DNA of 35,214 nt from Nitrospirota bacterium (lineage in GTDB: Bacteria; Nitrospirota; Nitrospiria; Nitrospirales; Nitrospiraceae). The DNA is taken from positions 1 to 35,214 of the forward strand of contig JAHFEU010000007.1 in the NCBI GenBank assembly GCA_023248295.1, in the 5' to 3' direction. Position numbers and translations under genes: made by a program. The notes under the pieces were generated by a model. That model was not told the DNA's origin and made no database searches. It was given only the letters and a program-made list of their open reading frames with translations. Below, piece after piece: positions 1-8,275 of this stretch (the first letter of the stretch is position 1; each line of letters opens with the position of its first letter).

Positions 1-176
1 CCACGACGAACCGGAACTTCCCCGGTCGGATGGGGTCGAAATCGGCGCAAGTCTATCTGGCTTCTCCCTACACGGTCGCGGCTTCCGCTGTCACAGGGAA
101 AATCACCGACCCTCGCGAGTTCCTGGCCCGGATTACTCATGACGGTTCGTCGCGAAATCGCGCAGCCGCGTCGTGA
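1..176 (+). CDS. leuC: 3-isopropylmalate dehydratase large subunit, C-terminal end (partial)
   Basis: Only the last 57 codons are in the window, reading from base 3 to a TGA at 174-176. The translation contains the family's C-terminal signature NRNFPGRMG, followed by [17 protein letters not shown] and TDPREFL, which is characteristic of LeuC in the aconitase superfamily. With LeuD it isomerises 2-isopropylmalate to 3-isopropylmalate in leucine synthesis, in the cytosol; the large subunit carries the 4Fe-4S cluster, whose ligands lie upstream of the window. The downstream leuD and leuB support the call. The short tail after TDPREFL (about 19 residues) is not conserved in the family as I know it. 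Confidence 0.92.
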   Translation, partial: TTNRNFPGRMGSKSAQVYLASPYTVAASAVTGKITDPREFLARITHDGSSRNRAAAS

Positions 177-252
177 GACGGGCGCGCGGAGGCGCGAGGG
201 AGGGAGACGTATTCCCTGCAATACGGTGACCGACTAAGCGGCAAGCCCGCCC

Positions 253-282
253 GCCTGCCCGCTGGAGAACCCGCGGGCAGGC
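253..282. repeat. GC-rich hairpin downstream of leuC
   Basis: A perfect 10-bp inverted repeat (GCCTGCCCGC at 253-262 and GCGGGCAGGC at 273-282) encloses a 10-base loop in the 187-base gap between leuC and the cupin gene. No T-run follows, so it is not a classic intrinsic terminator. The bases around it (GCAAGCCCGCC, GGCTTGTC) resemble the GC-rich palindromic block at 19795-19857, so it may be a member of a dispersed palindromic repeat. Otherwise I see nothing in 177-363 beyond a GAGG at 341-344 ahead of the next gene. Confidence 0.45.
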
Positions 283-363
283 TTGTCGCAGCAGCGGATC
301 CGCGATTGCAGCAGAAGCGCTCATGAATAATCCGGGCTAAGAGGAACGGTCCGACCGACGGTC

Positions 364-726
364 GTGCTGATCACCAGCCTGAACAAGTGTGAAGAATTTC
401 TTGCAGGCGACCACACCCGGTTGCGAGAGTTGCTGCATCCATCTCGCGTCCCGGTCTCGATGCAATACAGCCTGGCCCATGGGCGGCTGGAGCCGGGGAG
501 GCGCTCGAAGCTGCATCGTCTCTTGTCGTCGGAGGTCTACTATTTTTTGGCCGGTCGGGGGGTCTTCCGGGTTGGAGACGAATCGGCTGCGGTCGAGCCG
601 GGCACGGTGGTGTATGTCCCGCCGGGGATGGTGCAGGCCTTGGAAAATACCGGCGGCGCCGGACTCGAGTTCCTGTGCCTGGTTGACCCGGCATGGAGGC
701 CCCAGGACGAAGAAGTGATCGAATAG
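364..726 (+). CDS. small single-domain cupin protein with degenerate metal site
   Basis: A 120-residue protein starting at GTG 364; a stop at 328-330 leaves no better upstream start, and the only SD-like GAGG lies about 19 bases upstream. Both cupin motifs are recognisable. Motif 1 runs from G45 through H51 and E57 to G64. Motif 2 runs from G80 through P86 and G88 to N95. Two of the four usual metal ligands are replaced: the second histidine of motif 1 is Leu53 and the histidine of motif 2 is Gln91. Metal binding as in canonical cupins is therefore doubtful. The gene sits between leuC and leuD on the same strand, so it is probably co-transcribed with leucine genes. Its substrate cannot be inferred; it could be a small-molecule binding or sugar-phosphate-related cupin. 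Confidence 0.75.
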   Translation: MLITSLNKCEEFLAGDHTRLRELLHPSRVPVSMQYSLAHGRLEPGRRSKLHRLLSSEVYYFLAGRGVFRVGDESAAVEPGTVVYVPPGMVQALENTGGAGLEFLCLVDPAWRPQDEEVIE

Positions 727-807
727 CGGGACAGAAGCTCGGCACCGATTCGGACCGGATCGGAGCAGGACGGGACGCAGAGGTGGGCGGGAGGACGGGG
801 GACGGGG

Positions 808-1368
808 ATGAGAGACGTGATTCGCGGGAAAGCCTACGTGCTGGGCCACAATATCGATACGGATCAGATTATTCCCGCCAAGCATCTCGTCTATAGCCTC
901 GCCGATCCGGAAGAGCGAAAATTGTACGGGACCTACGCGCTGTCCGGGGTCCCGGACCAGGCGGCGGGCCTGCCGGCGGGTCACGTGAAGTTCGTGCCGG
1001 ACGGCCAGCACCGGTCGGAGTTTCGGGTGATCATCGCGGGCAAGAACTTCGGCTGCGGCTCTTCACGGGAACACGCGCCCGTGGCGCTGCAGATTGCGGG
1101 CATCGAGGCGGTCGTCGCCGAGTCCTACGCGCGGATCTTTTACCGCAATGCGGTGAATGGCGGCTTCCTGCTGCCCTTCGAGCTGGTCGAGTCGGTGTGG
1201 CAGCGGGTGAAGACGGGCGACGAACTGGAGATTCATGTCTCCACGGGGACCCTCCGGAACCTGACCGCCGGTGAGACCTATGCGCTCAGGCCCCTGGGGG
1301 ATGTCATCGGAATCCTGGAGGCGGGCGACGTCTTCGCGTACGCCAAGCAGAGCGGGTTGATGAAATGA
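808..1368 (+). CDS. leuD: 3-isopropylmalate dehydratase small subunit
   Basis: A 186-residue LeuD/aconitase swivel-domain protein. Family motifs are clear: [13 protein letters not shown] near residues 15-27, [14 protein letters not shown] near 78-91 and [13 protein letters not shown] near 107-119. Together with LeuC it forms the 3-isopropylmalate isomerase. The ATG at 808 follows a G-rich ACGGGG stretch that can serve as ribosome binding site. The length is close to the bacterial norm of 165-200 residues. It lies 81 bases after the cupin gene and 28 bases before leuB, consistent with one leucine operon. Confidence 0.96.
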   Translation: MRDVIRGKAYVLGHNIDTDQIIPAKHLVYSLADPEERKLYGTYALSGVPDQAAGLPAGHVKFVPDGQHRSEFRVIIAGKNFGCGSSREHAPVALQIAGIEAVVAESYARIFYRNAVNGGFLLPFELVESVWQRVKTGDELEIHVSTGTLRNLTAGETYALRPLGDVIGILEAGDVFAYAKQSGLMK

Positions 1369-1396
1369 CCGCAACCTGCCGGCAGGGAGGGCTCTG

Positions 1397-2473
1397 TTGA
1401 AAGCGCGGATTGCGGTCCTGCCTGGTGATGGGGTCGGGCAGGAAATCGTTCCCGAGGCGGTCAGACTCCTCAAAGCGGTCGGCGAGCGATTTCACCATGT
1501 CTTCGAGTTCGTCAGCGGAGACGTGGGTGGGTCTGCGATCGACAAGGTCGGAGTCCCCTTACCGCAAGAAACACTCGCGCTGGCGCAGCAGAGCGATGCC
1601 GTGCTGTTGGGCGCGGTCGGCGGGCCTCGGTGGGACGGACTGGAGTACCATCGTCGTCCCGAGCGTGCCCTGCTCGGCCTCCGCGAGCAACTCGGCCTGT
1701 TCGCCAACCTCCGTCCCGCCAGGCTGTACCCGATGCTGGCCGAGGCCTCCACGCTGAAGCGGGAGGTGATCGAGGGGATTGATCTCCTCGTGGTCAGAGA
1801 GCTGACGGGAGGCATTTATTTCGGGAAACCCAAGGGGATCGAGAAGATCCCTGGCGGAGAGAGGGGCGTCAACACCGAGGTGTACACCACCGAGGAGATT
1901 CGGCGCATTGCGAAGGTCGCCTTCGAGGCGGCGCGCAAGCGGAGGCGCCGGGTCACGTCCGTGGACAAGGCCAACGTGCTGGAATCCTCAGAACTCTGGC
2001 GGCGCGTGGTCATTGAGGTCCACACGGGCTATCCGGACGTCGAACTCAGCCATATGTACGTCGATAACTGCGCCATGCAATTGGTCAGAAATCCAAGGCA
2101 GTTCGATGTCCTGCTCACCACGAACCTCTTCGGCGATATCCTGAGCGATGAAGCGGCGATGCTGACCGGCTCGATCGGCATGCTTCCGTCCGCCAGCCTC
2201 GGCGCGCGCGCGGGCCTGTATGAGCCGATTCACGGCAGCGCGCCGGACATCGCGGGGAAGAACCTGGCGAATCCCATCGCCACCATCGCGTCGGCCGCCA
2301 TGATGCTGGCCTACACGTTTCATCTCGACAAGGAGGCTGAGGCGATCGAGCACGCCATCCTGAAAGCTCTCGAGCAGGGGTATCGGACGAGGGACATTCA
2401 CAGCCGCGGGACCAAGTTGGTGGGGACGGCGGAAATGGGCCAGGTCATCTTGGAGAACTTCAACCAAGGGTAG
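1397..2473 (+). CDS. leuB: 3-isopropylmalate dehydrogenase
   Basis: A 358-residue NAD-dependent decarboxylating dehydrogenase that converts 3-isopropylmalate to 2-oxoisocaproate. The N-terminus has the [17 protein letters not shown] signature; the substrate and metal region includes DKANVLESS near residue 194 and [13 protein letters not shown] near 243. [18 protein letters not shown] near 276 belongs to the cofactor-binding region. The start is TTG at 1397, chosen because GGGAGG at 1385-1390 is 6 bases upstream and the sequence aligns from the first residue with the family. Its stop is followed after 2 bases by the NHL-repeat gene. Confidence 0.96.
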   Translation: MKARIAVLPGDGVGQEIVPEAVRLLKAVGERFHHVFEFVSGDVGGSAIDKVGVPLPQETLALAQQSDAVLLGAVGGPRWDGLEYHRRPERALLGLREQLGLFANLRPARLYPMLAEASTLKREVIEGIDLLVVRELTGGIYFGKPKGIEKIPGGERGVNTEVYTTEEIRRIAKVAFEAARKRRRRVTSVDKANVLESSELWRRVVIEVHTGYPDVELSHMYVDNCAMQLVRNPRQFDVLLTTNLFGDILSDEAAMLTGSIGMLPSASLGARAGLYEPIHGSAPDIAGKNLANPIATIASAAMMLAYTFHLDKEAEAIEHAILKALEQGYRTRDIHSRGTKLVGTAEMGQVILENFNQG

Positions 2474-2475
2474 GA

Positions 2476-3720
2476 ATGCGGCGAGGGGCGTCGGTGTTAC
2501 TGTCCACGAAGTCCGGAACGATCAGCACGGTGGCCGGCACTGGTGAGCCAGCGCATGCCGGGGACGGCGGACCAGCCGTCTCCGCGGCCCTGAACGAGCC
2601 GAGGAACATCGCGCTGGATCGCGCCGGGCACCTCTACATTGCCGACTCTGAAAATCACGTGATCAGGAGGGTCGATCTCAAGACTGGAATCGTCGTCACC
2701 GTCGCGGGCTGTCCGGGGGCGGCGTCATCCGGGCAGGAGATCGGGGGTCTTCGCGGGACTTCGGCTGCCGAGGAGGCCGAGGAGGATCTGCTCGGCGGGC
2801 CTCAGCCTGGGACTCCGCAACAGTTCGCCCACCTGGCGGACCTCAGCGGAACGGTACGGTTTGTGGTGGGGGCCGCGGCCGGGGCCGGCCGGTTTCACGG
2901 AGACGGCGGTCCTGCGTCTCAGGCGACGCTGAATGTCCCAAGCGCCGTGGTGGCGGACGAAGCGGGCAACCTCTATATCGCGGATACGATGAACCACCGG
3001 ATCCGACAAGTGGAGGCGGCCACCGGAACCATGACGACCATCGCCGGAACCGGGCACCGTCGCTTCTCCGGGGACGGCGGACCGGCCGTGTCCGCTGCCC
3101 TGAACGAGCCGACGGCCCTGGCGGTGGATCGCAAGGGACACTTGTACATCGCCGATCAGAGCAATAATCGAGTCTGCCGCGTGGATCTGGCTACCGGAAT
3201 CATCACCACGGTGGCGGGCACCGGCGAAGCGGCGTATACGGGAGACAGCATCTTGGCGTCTGAGGCCGGCTTGGCCGGGCCCAGCGGCCTGGCCTTGGGT
3301 CCCGACGGTGCGCTGTATATCGCTGATACCTTCAACGGGCGGATTCGCCGGGTGGATCCGGAGACCGGCCTGATCAGCACCGTGGCGGGAGACGGCGGGG
3401 AGTACCGCTATCAGGGACGGGCGAACGAGTTTTCGACGAGTCTGTCTCGTCCCTACGGGATCGCCCTGGATCGGGAGGGGCATATCCTGATCACCGATTC
3501 GGACAGCCATCTCATCAGGAAATGGGACAGAACGAGAAAGATCGTCACGCGAGTGGCCGGGAACGGCATGGCCCAGTTCGGGGGCGATGGCGGCCCGCCT
3601 GAGGACTGCAGCCTGAATTACCCGTTCGGAGTCGCGGTCGATGACCAGGGGAATCTGTATATCGCCGACACCTTTAATCATCGGATCCGCATGATCAGCA
3701 ACGCACAATGCAAAAGTTGA
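2476..3720 (+). CDS. NHL-repeat beta-propeller protein
   Basis: A 414-residue protein built from NHL repeats, each with a TVAGTG/GDGGPA segment, an ALNEP-type segment and a YIADxxNHRIR segment. I count six YIAD-type blades, near residues 52, 165, 222, 280, 339 and 398, so a six-bladed propeller is plausible. Residues about 80-135 are an acidic, less regular insertion between the first two blades. No signal peptide or membrane segment is visible, so it is probably cytosolic. This is unusual, since most bacterial NHL arrays of this type are exported. The ATG lies 2 bases after the leuB stop and AAGGGTAGGA provides an SD, indicating co-transcription with leuB. The function is unknown; NHL propellers usually bind ligands or proteins. 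Confidence 0.85.
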   Translation: MRRGASVLLSTKSGTISTVAGTGEPAHAGDGGPAVSAALNEPRNIALDRAGHLYIADSENHVIRRVDLKTGIVVTVAGCPGAASSGQEIGGLRGTSAAEEAEEDLLGGPQPGTPQQFAHLADLSGTVRFVVGAAAGAGRFHGDGGPASQATLNVPSAVVADEAGNLYIADTMNHRIRQVEAATGTMTTIAGTGHRRFSGDGGPAVSAALNEPTALAVDRKGHLYIADQSNNRVCRVDLATGIITTVAGTGEAAYTGDSILASEAGLAGPSGLALGPDGALYIADTFNGRIRRVDPETGLISTVAGDGGEYRYQGRANEFSTSLSRPYGIALDREGHILITDSDSHLIRKWDRTRKIVTRVAGNGMAQFGGDGGPPEDCSLNYPFGVAVDDQGNLYIADTFNHRIRMISNAQCKS

Positions 3721-3775
3721 TGAAGTGAACATGCAGACATTTCCATTTTACATGTTTCATTGAGCAGGCGAGCAC

Positions 3776-4789
3776 ATGCTGACCAAGAAACCGAACTATC
3801 GCGTGGCCGTGGTAGGGGCGACCGGAGCGGTCGGGGCCCAGATGATCGAGGTGTTGGAGGAGCGGAAATTTCCGATCGAGACCCTCCGTCCGCTGGCCTC
3901 CTCCCGATCAGTTGGTGGAACTGTTTGGTTCCAAGGGGCCGACCTGCCGGTGCAGCTGCTCACCCATGACTCCTTCGCGGGGATCGACCTGGCGCTCTTT
4001 TCAGCCGGCAGCGATGTCGGCAAGGAATTTGCGCCGGTGGCGGCCAAGGCCGGCGCGATCGTCATTGATAACAGCGCGGCCTGGCGTATGGATCAGGACG
4101 TCCCGCTGGTGGTGCCTGAGGTCAACCCCGACGATCTGGCCCGACACCGGGGGATCATCGCCAATCCCAATTGCTCCACGATTCAGATGGTGGTCGCGCT
4201 CAAGCCGCTTCATGATCGGGCTCGGATCAGGCGGGTCGTGGTGACAACCTTCCAATCGGTCTCCGGAACCGGCAAGGAGGCGATGGATGAGCTGATCGAG
4301 GAGTGCAAGGACCTGCTGAGCTTCAAGCAACCTCAGCCCACCGTGTACCCATTCCAGATCGCCTTTAACTGCTTGCCCCACATCGATGAGTTTCTCCCAT
4401 CCGGGTATACGAAAGAAGAGATGAAATTGGTCCATGAGACCAGAAAAATCATGGGCGATCACTCGATCCAGATCACGGCCACCACGGTGCGAGTGCCGGT
4501 CTACGTCGGTCATTCGGAGTCGGTCAACATCGAGACGGAACGAAAACTGACCGCCAACGAGGCCCGCGCGATTCTCTCGACGGCGCCGGGCGTCCAGGTG
4601 TACGACGATCCATCGCATGCCATCTACCCCATGCCCCTGGAGGTGGCCGGTAAAGACGAGGTGTACGTCGGCCGGATTCGCGAGGACGAGTCCATCCCGA
4701 ACGGGCTGAACCTCTGGGTGGTGGCGGACAACCTCAGAAAGGGCGCGGCGCTGAACGCGGTCCAGATCGCCGAACTCCTCGTGAGGTGA
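3776..4789 (+). CDS. asd: aspartate-semialdehyde dehydrogenase
   Basis: A 337-residue enzyme of the USG-1/ASADH family. It reduces aspartyl phosphate to aspartate semialdehyde with NADPH, the branch point for lysine/diaminopimelate, threonine and methionine. The N-terminal nucleotide-binding motif VVGATGAVG is at residues 10-18 and the catalytic cysteine is Cys133 in NPNCSTIQ. FQSVSGTGKEAMDEL follows near residue 157. The start is ATG at 3776. The preceding 55-base gap is AT-rich compared with its surroundings and holds a small inverted repeat (AACATG at 3728-3733 with CATGTT), but I find no convincing promoter. The gene is followed after 3 bases by the DUF2905 gene. Confidence 0.96.
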   Translation: MLTKKPNYRVAVVGATGAVGAQMIEVLEERKFPIETLRPLASSRSVGGTVWFQGADLPVQLLTHDSFAGIDLALFSAGSDVGKEFAPVAAKAGAIVIDNSAAWRMDQDVPLVVPEVNPDDLARHRGIIANPNCSTIQMVVALKPLHDRARIRRVVVTTFQSVSGTGKEAMDELIEECKDLLSFKQPQPTVYPFQIAFNCLPHIDEFLPSGYTKEEMKLVHETRKIMGDHSIQITATTVRVPVYVGHSESVNIETERKLTANEARAILSTAPGVQVYDDPSHAIYPMPLEVAGKDEVYVGRIREDESIPNGLNLWVVADNLRKGAALNAVQIAELLVR

Positions 4790-4792
4790 GCC

Positions 4793-5038
4793 ATGCCGGA
4801 CTGGACTGGCGTGGGGAAGACGCTGATTCTCGTGGGCGGGATCCTGGCCCTTCTCGGTGCCCTCCTGACTCTGTCCGGCAAGTTCCCGGGGACGGGCGGC
4901 GGCTTCGGATGGTTCGGGAGGTTGCCCGGCGATATCCTGATCAAGCGTGAGAACTTCACTGTTTACCTCCCTCTGACAACCAGTATCCTGATCAGCGTCG
5001 CGGTGAGTCTGCTGCTGTACTTCCTCTCCAAACGGTGA
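4793..5038 (+). CDS. DUF2905 small membrane protein
   Basis: An 81-residue protein with two transmembrane helices (about residues 8-28 and 57-79) flanking the conserved loop GWFGRLPGDILIKRENFTVYLP, whose GDI and FxxYxPL residues mark the DUF2905 family. The function is unknown. Members are often found next to queA, ruvB or spoIID genes, as here. Its stop at 5036-5038 overlaps the start of the SpoIID-like gene, which implies translational coupling. Confidence 0.9.
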   Translation: MPDWTGVGKTLILVGGILALLGALLTLSGKFPGTGGGFGWFGRLPGDILIKRENFTVYLPLTTSILISVAVSLLLYFLSKR

Positions 5039-6321
5039 TGACGATGATCGCGGTCTGTGCAGTCTGGAGCCTGCTGTTCTCGGTCCTGCTCGCCGAACCT
5101 GTCCAGGCGGCGGACCTGATCCGCGCCCTGTTGTTTCAGGAGGCCCAGCGGGTGCTGATCACGTCCGGACGGGGAGTCGTCGTCCAGTTCTCCGACGGCG
5201 CCGAACAGTTCGTGACCACTCCAGTGATCGTGACGCAGCTCGAGGGCGGCATGACCTTGAACGGAGCACGGGCTCCTTCCGACTTGGTGAACGTCCGGGG
5301 ACGTGGCGACGATCTCGTCATCACTGTTGCGGAGGCCTTGGTCTCGGACCGACAGCAGGATTGGTTTGCCGGCAAGGTCCCCCCAGTCGGCGGACCCGCG
5401 ATCCCACCCGCGGATGCAGGGCCGCCTCCGATGGGGGTCCTCCGAGGGACGGCGCCCCTCCACACACTCGTTCTGGGTGGAGCGTTGCAGGTCATACGCC
5501 GCGGGAAAAGCTTGATGGTGATCAATGAGGTGGATCTCGAAGAATACGTGAAGGGGGTGGTGCCCTCGGAGATGAGTGCTGGCTGGCATCCGGAGGCTCT
5601 CAAAGCGCAGGCGGTCGCCGCCCGGACCTATGCCCTCTACCAGCGGATGATGAATGCAGGCCGGGACTATGACGTCGTCGCCGGTATCCAGGACCAGGTC
5701 TATCGAGGCCGGTATGGGGTCGATGAGCGTGTCCAGCAGGCGGTGGAGGCGACGCGCGGGCTGGTGCTCATGCACCAGAATGCCCCGGTGCTCGCCGCCT
5801 TCTCCTCTACCGCTGCCGGTCCTACCGAAGACGCGATCAATGTCTGGTCGAAGGACCTGCCATACCTGAAGGGTGTGGAGTGCCCCTTCGACACGAATTC
5901 TCCCTATTATCGCTGGAGGGCCGAGTTCACCCTGCAGGAGCTCGAGAACAGTCTCAGACGTCAAGGTCTCGCGGTGGGCACCATTGCCAGCGTGACGCCC
6001 TTCTCGTTCAGTCGTGCCGGGCGGGTAGGCCGGCTCAGGATCCTGCATTCCGACGGGGAACTGATCCTGCGCGGCACGGATTTCCGCCGTGTGGTGGGCT
6101 ATACGGCGATCCGGAGCACGCAATTTGAGGTCCAGTCGGTGGGAAGGACCGTCGTGCTGGCCGGGCGCGGATCGGGTCATGCGGTGGGTCTCTGCCAGTG
6201 GGGAGCGAAGGAATTGGCGGAGCTCGGCTATCCGTTCGCCGTCATCCTGCAGTATTATTTCCCAGGGACGGAACTCAAGGACGCCCGGTTTGGAGCGCAG
6301 GCCCCCTCGCCCACCCCTTGA
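5038..6321 (+). CDS. SpoIID/LytB-domain protein, exported
   Basis: About 427 residues with an N-terminal signal peptide (hydrophobic core AVWSLLFSVLLA, likely cleavage after VQA). The second half is a SpoIID domain with VDLEEYVKGVVPSEM, HPEALKAQAVAARTYALY and the C-terminal GRGSGHAVGLCQWGA segment. SpoIID is a peptidoglycan lytic transglycosylase in sporulating bacteria; in non-sporulators such proteins are thought to act in wall remodelling or amidase activation. The organism shows no other sporulation gene here. I take ATG 5038, which forms a TGATG overlap with the previous stop. GTG 5035 is in frame and equally possible. Its own stop overlaps the queA start in the same TGATG arrangement. 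Confidence 0.88.
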   Translation: MTMIAVCAVWSLLFSVLLAEPVQAADLIRALLFQEAQRVLITSGRGVVVQFSDGAEQFVTTPVIVTQLEGGMTLNGARAPSDLVNVRGRGDDLVITVAEALVSDRQQDWFAGKVPPVGGPAIPPADAGPPPMGVLRGTAPLHTLVLGGALQVIRRGKSLMVINEVDLEEYVKGVVPSEMSAGWHPEALKAQAVAARTYALYQRMMNAGRDYDVVAGIQDQVYRGRYGVDERVQQAVEATRGLVLMHQNAPVLAAFSSTAAGPTEDAINVWSKDLPYLKGVECPFDTNSPYYRWRAEFTLQELENSLRRQGLAVGTIASVTPFSFSRAGRVGRLRILHSDGELILRGTDFRRVVGYTAIRSTQFEVQSVGRTVVLAGRGSGHAVGLCQWGAKELAELGYPFAVILQYYFPGTELKDARFGAQAPSPTP

Positions 6322-7340
6322 TGTTGCTCTCGGACTTCGATTTTCCCTTCGACCCCACACTGATCGCCGACCGCCCGATCGAACCCCGTGAGCAGGCGCG
6401 GTTGCTGGTGCTGCCGCGCGGAGGCGGTGCCTGCTCCCATCACCGCGTGGCGGAACTGCCAACGTTGTTGACCCCCGGAGATGTGGTGGTGGTGAACGAC
6501 ACGAAGGTCGCGGCGGTCCGATTGACCGGCCGCAAGCGCCCGGGGGGAGGCAAAATCGAGCTGGTCTTGGTGAAGGATCTGGGGGAAGACCGGTGGGAGG
6601 TGCTGCTCAAGGGGAAGGTCACGGCGGGACAGGTGATCGACTTCGACGGCCATGCCTCGGCCACCGTGTTGACTCGCGGTCGGCCGGGGACGGTGATCAG
6701 GATAGCCAGCAGGTCCCCGATCCGCGAGCTGATCCGGGACATCGGGCAGATGCCCTTGCCTCCCTATATCAAACGAGCCCCGACAGACGCGGACCGCACC
6801 TGGTATCAGACCGCGTTTGCCCGGGTGGAAGGATCGATCGCCGCCCCCACGGCCGGCCTGCACTTTACGAACAGCCTGCTGGATGCATTGCGTCACCGTG
6901 GCATCAGAATGGCCGCCGTCACCCTCCATGTGGGGCCGGCCACGTTTCGGCCGGTGACGGTCTCGTGCATTCAAGACCACCCGATGGGCTCCGAATGGGT
7001 CGAGGTGCCCGCGGAGACCGTCGCGACGATCGAGCGCGTCAAGGCCGAGGGCGGCCGGATTGTGGCGGTCGGGACGACGGTGGTGCGCGCCCTGGAAACC
7101 GCCGCCGATGCCGGCGGGACGCTACGGCCGAGAAACGGGGAGACCGGGTTGTTCATCATCCCGGGCTATCGGTTCCGTGTGGTCGACGTGATGATGACGA
7201 ATTTTCACCTGCCCCGAACCACCCTCTTGATGTTGGTGTCGGCCTTTACGGGACTGGAGCGATTGCGACAGGCCTACCGCGAAGCCATCGGCGAGCGCTA
7301 CCGTTTGTACAGTTACGGTGACGCGATGCTCATCTTGTGA
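6321..7340 (+). CDS. queA: S-adenosylmethionine:tRNA ribosyltransferase-isomerase
   Basis: A 339-residue QueA, which adds the ribosyl moiety of S-adenosylmethionine to 7-aminomethyl-7-deazaguanine in tRNA during queuosine synthesis. Family motifs are LIADRPIEPREQARLLV at the start, PGDVVVVNDTKV near residue 52, PLPPYIKR near 146, VEGSIAAPTAGLHFT near 169 and NFHLPRTTLLMLVSAF near 294. An upstream in-frame start exists, but it would extend the protein 41 residues into spoIID and away from the family start. ATG 6321 matches the known N-terminus and makes a TGATG overlap with the spoIID stop. Confidence 0.96.
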   Translation: MLLSDFDFPFDPTLIADRPIEPREQARLLVLPRGGGACSHHRVAELPTLLTPGDVVVVNDTKVAAVRLTGRKRPGGGKIELVLVKDLGEDRWEVLLKGKVTAGQVIDFDGHASATVLTRGRPGTVIRIASRSPIRELIRDIGQMPLPPYIKRAPTDADRTWYQTAFARVEGSIAAPTAGLHFTNSLLDALRHRGIRMAAVTLHVGPATFRPVTVSCIQDHPMGSEWVEVPAETVATIERVKAEGGRIVAVGTTVVRALETAADAGGTLRPRNGETGLFIIPGYRFRVVDVMMTNFHLPRTTLLMLVSAFTGLERLRQAYREAIGERYRLYSYGDAMLIL

Positions 7341-7351
7341 GCTAATAGCCG

Positions 7352-7380
7352 ATAGCGAATAGCTCGGAGCTGTTCGCTAT
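7352..7380. terminator. bidirectional hairpin between convergent queA and surA-like genes
   Basis: A 13-bp inverted repeat with one G:T exchange (ATAGCGAATAGCT at 7352-7364 and AGCTGTTCGCTAT at 7368-7380) surrounds a 3-base loop. It lies 11 bases after the queA stop and 3 bases before the stop of the convergent gene. No long T-run follows on either strand, so termination efficiency is uncertain, but the position between convergent genes is typical of a shared terminator. Its AT-richer sequence differs from the flanking genes, so it could also be a dispersed intergenic repeat. Confidence 0.6.
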
Positions 7381-7383
7381 GCG

Positions 7384-8082
7384 CTAGAGCAATTCTTTGT
7401 GGATTTCGATCGGCACCCTGGCTTTGACCGCTTCCTTGTACGCCATCAGCGCCCGTTGCTGCTTTTGGAACAGGAAAGACTGCAAGATTCTCTCCCCAGC
7501 CGGCGGGGCTGAGGCGGACTCTCCTTTTGGCTGGTGGGCCATGAGGGCTTGGGCTTCCGCGATCTCGGCCGGCGTGAGCGCCACCGACTCCACGACGACC
7601 GTCCGGGCTTTGTTGCGCAGCAACTCCATGGCTTGCTGAGCCTCGAAGAGCGAGGGGGTCAGACGGTTGGCGGCCAGCAGGCGGCGATACACTTCGGGAT
7701 CAAACTTGCCGTTCCTGGAAAACTCTTCGCGTCCCATGATGTCGTCGCGCAATTCGTTCGCGCTGACGGTCAGTCCCATGTCCTTTGCCACCAATGTCCA
7801 GATTTTGTCTTCGATCAGTCCCTCGACGACGAACTGCTTCAGCATTTCGTCCTTGAAATCCCCTTGCACCTTCTCCTTGTAGAACCGGTAGGTGTTTTGA
7901 TACGCGCGCAAAAACTCGTCGCGCGTCACCGTCAGATTCCCGACCGAGGCCACGGCGTTTGACTCGTGCTCGCCGAACCCCCACCACCCCATGGTGATCA
8001 CGAACGCGATCGCCAAAATCCCCATGGCTGACTTCAACAGCCAGGGATACTTGTGGGCGCTCTCCCGCATCAGTTTGATCAT
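7384..8082 (-). CDS. SurA/PpiD N-terminal-type membrane-anchored chaperone without a PPIase domain
   Basis: A 232-residue protein with an N-terminal cytoplasmic stretch, one membrane anchor (about residues 16-36, SAMGILAIAFVITMGWWGF) and a periplasmic SurA_N-like domain. That domain includes ASVGNLTVTRDEFLRAYQ, MLKQFVVEGLIEDKI and FDPEVYRRLLAANRLTPSLF, the chaperone fold of PpiD and SurA. No parvulin PPIase domain follows, and the protein ends about 50 residues after the SurA_N region. I chose ATG at 8082 because GGAGGG lies 7 bases upstream and the promoter at 8109-8137 places transcription start close to 8100. An in-frame GTG at 8097 is less likely. The likely role is holding nascent exported proteins at the membrane. 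Confidence 0.82.
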   Translation of the reverse strand: MIKLMRESAHKYPWLLKSAMGILAIAFVITMGWWGFGEHESNAVASVGNLTVTRDEFLRAYQNTYRFYKEKVQGDFKDEMLKQFVVEGLIEDKIWTLVAKDMGLTVSANELRDDIMGREEFSRNGKFDPEVYRRLLAANRLTPSLFEAQQAMELLRNKARTVVVESVALTPAEIAEAQALMAHQPKGESASAPPAGERILQSFLFQKQQRALMAYKEAVKARVPIEIHKELL

Positions 8083-8108
8083 GCCGCTTCCCTCCACGAT
8101 GTGCAGAA

Positions 8109-8137
8109 ATTGTACCGATCATCACGCTCGAAGGCAA
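8109..8137 (-). promoter_or_regulatory. sigma-70-type promoter for the SurA/PpiD-like gene
   Basis: On the minus strand, TTGCCT (8137-8132) and TACAAT (8114-8109) are separated by exactly 17 bases. They match the consensus hexamers at 4 and 5 of 6 positions. Transcription would start near 8101, leaving a leader of about 19 bases that contains the GGAGGG site of the ATG at 8082. Confidence 0.6.
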
Positions 8138-8221
8138 GGGCGCGCGGCTCGAAGAACATCCCCGGAGCGGGGACCCAGCCCGTCAGACCGGCTGCGATTC
8201 TGGTCGCAACCGGGCGTAAGT

Positions 8222-8250
8222 TTGTGGAAGAGCAAGAAATTTGGTATACT
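8222..8250 (+). promoter_or_regulatory. sigma-70-type promoter for the RDD gene and possibly the mre cluster
   Basis: TTGTGG (8222-8227) and TATACT (8245-8250) are 17 bases apart. The -10 matches 5 of 6 positions, the -35 only 3 of 6. The predicted start near 8257 lies just ahead of the GAGGAAGGGG ribosome binding site at 8264-8273 and TTG start at 8276. The region lies between divergent genes, where a promoter is expected. Confidence 0.55.
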
Positions 8251-8275
8251 GCTCGACCGATTGTGAGGAAGGGGC

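Noticed and set aside
3717-3745. A promoter for asd in the AT-rich gap after the NHL gene
   Set aside because: TTGATG can be paired only with poor -10 sequences; the gap may just be AT-rich.
4963-6462. A 499-codon antisense open frame over spoIID and queA
   Set aside because: It mirrors the real coding frames, is rich in Arg, His and Gly, and shows no motif; typical GC-rich shadow.
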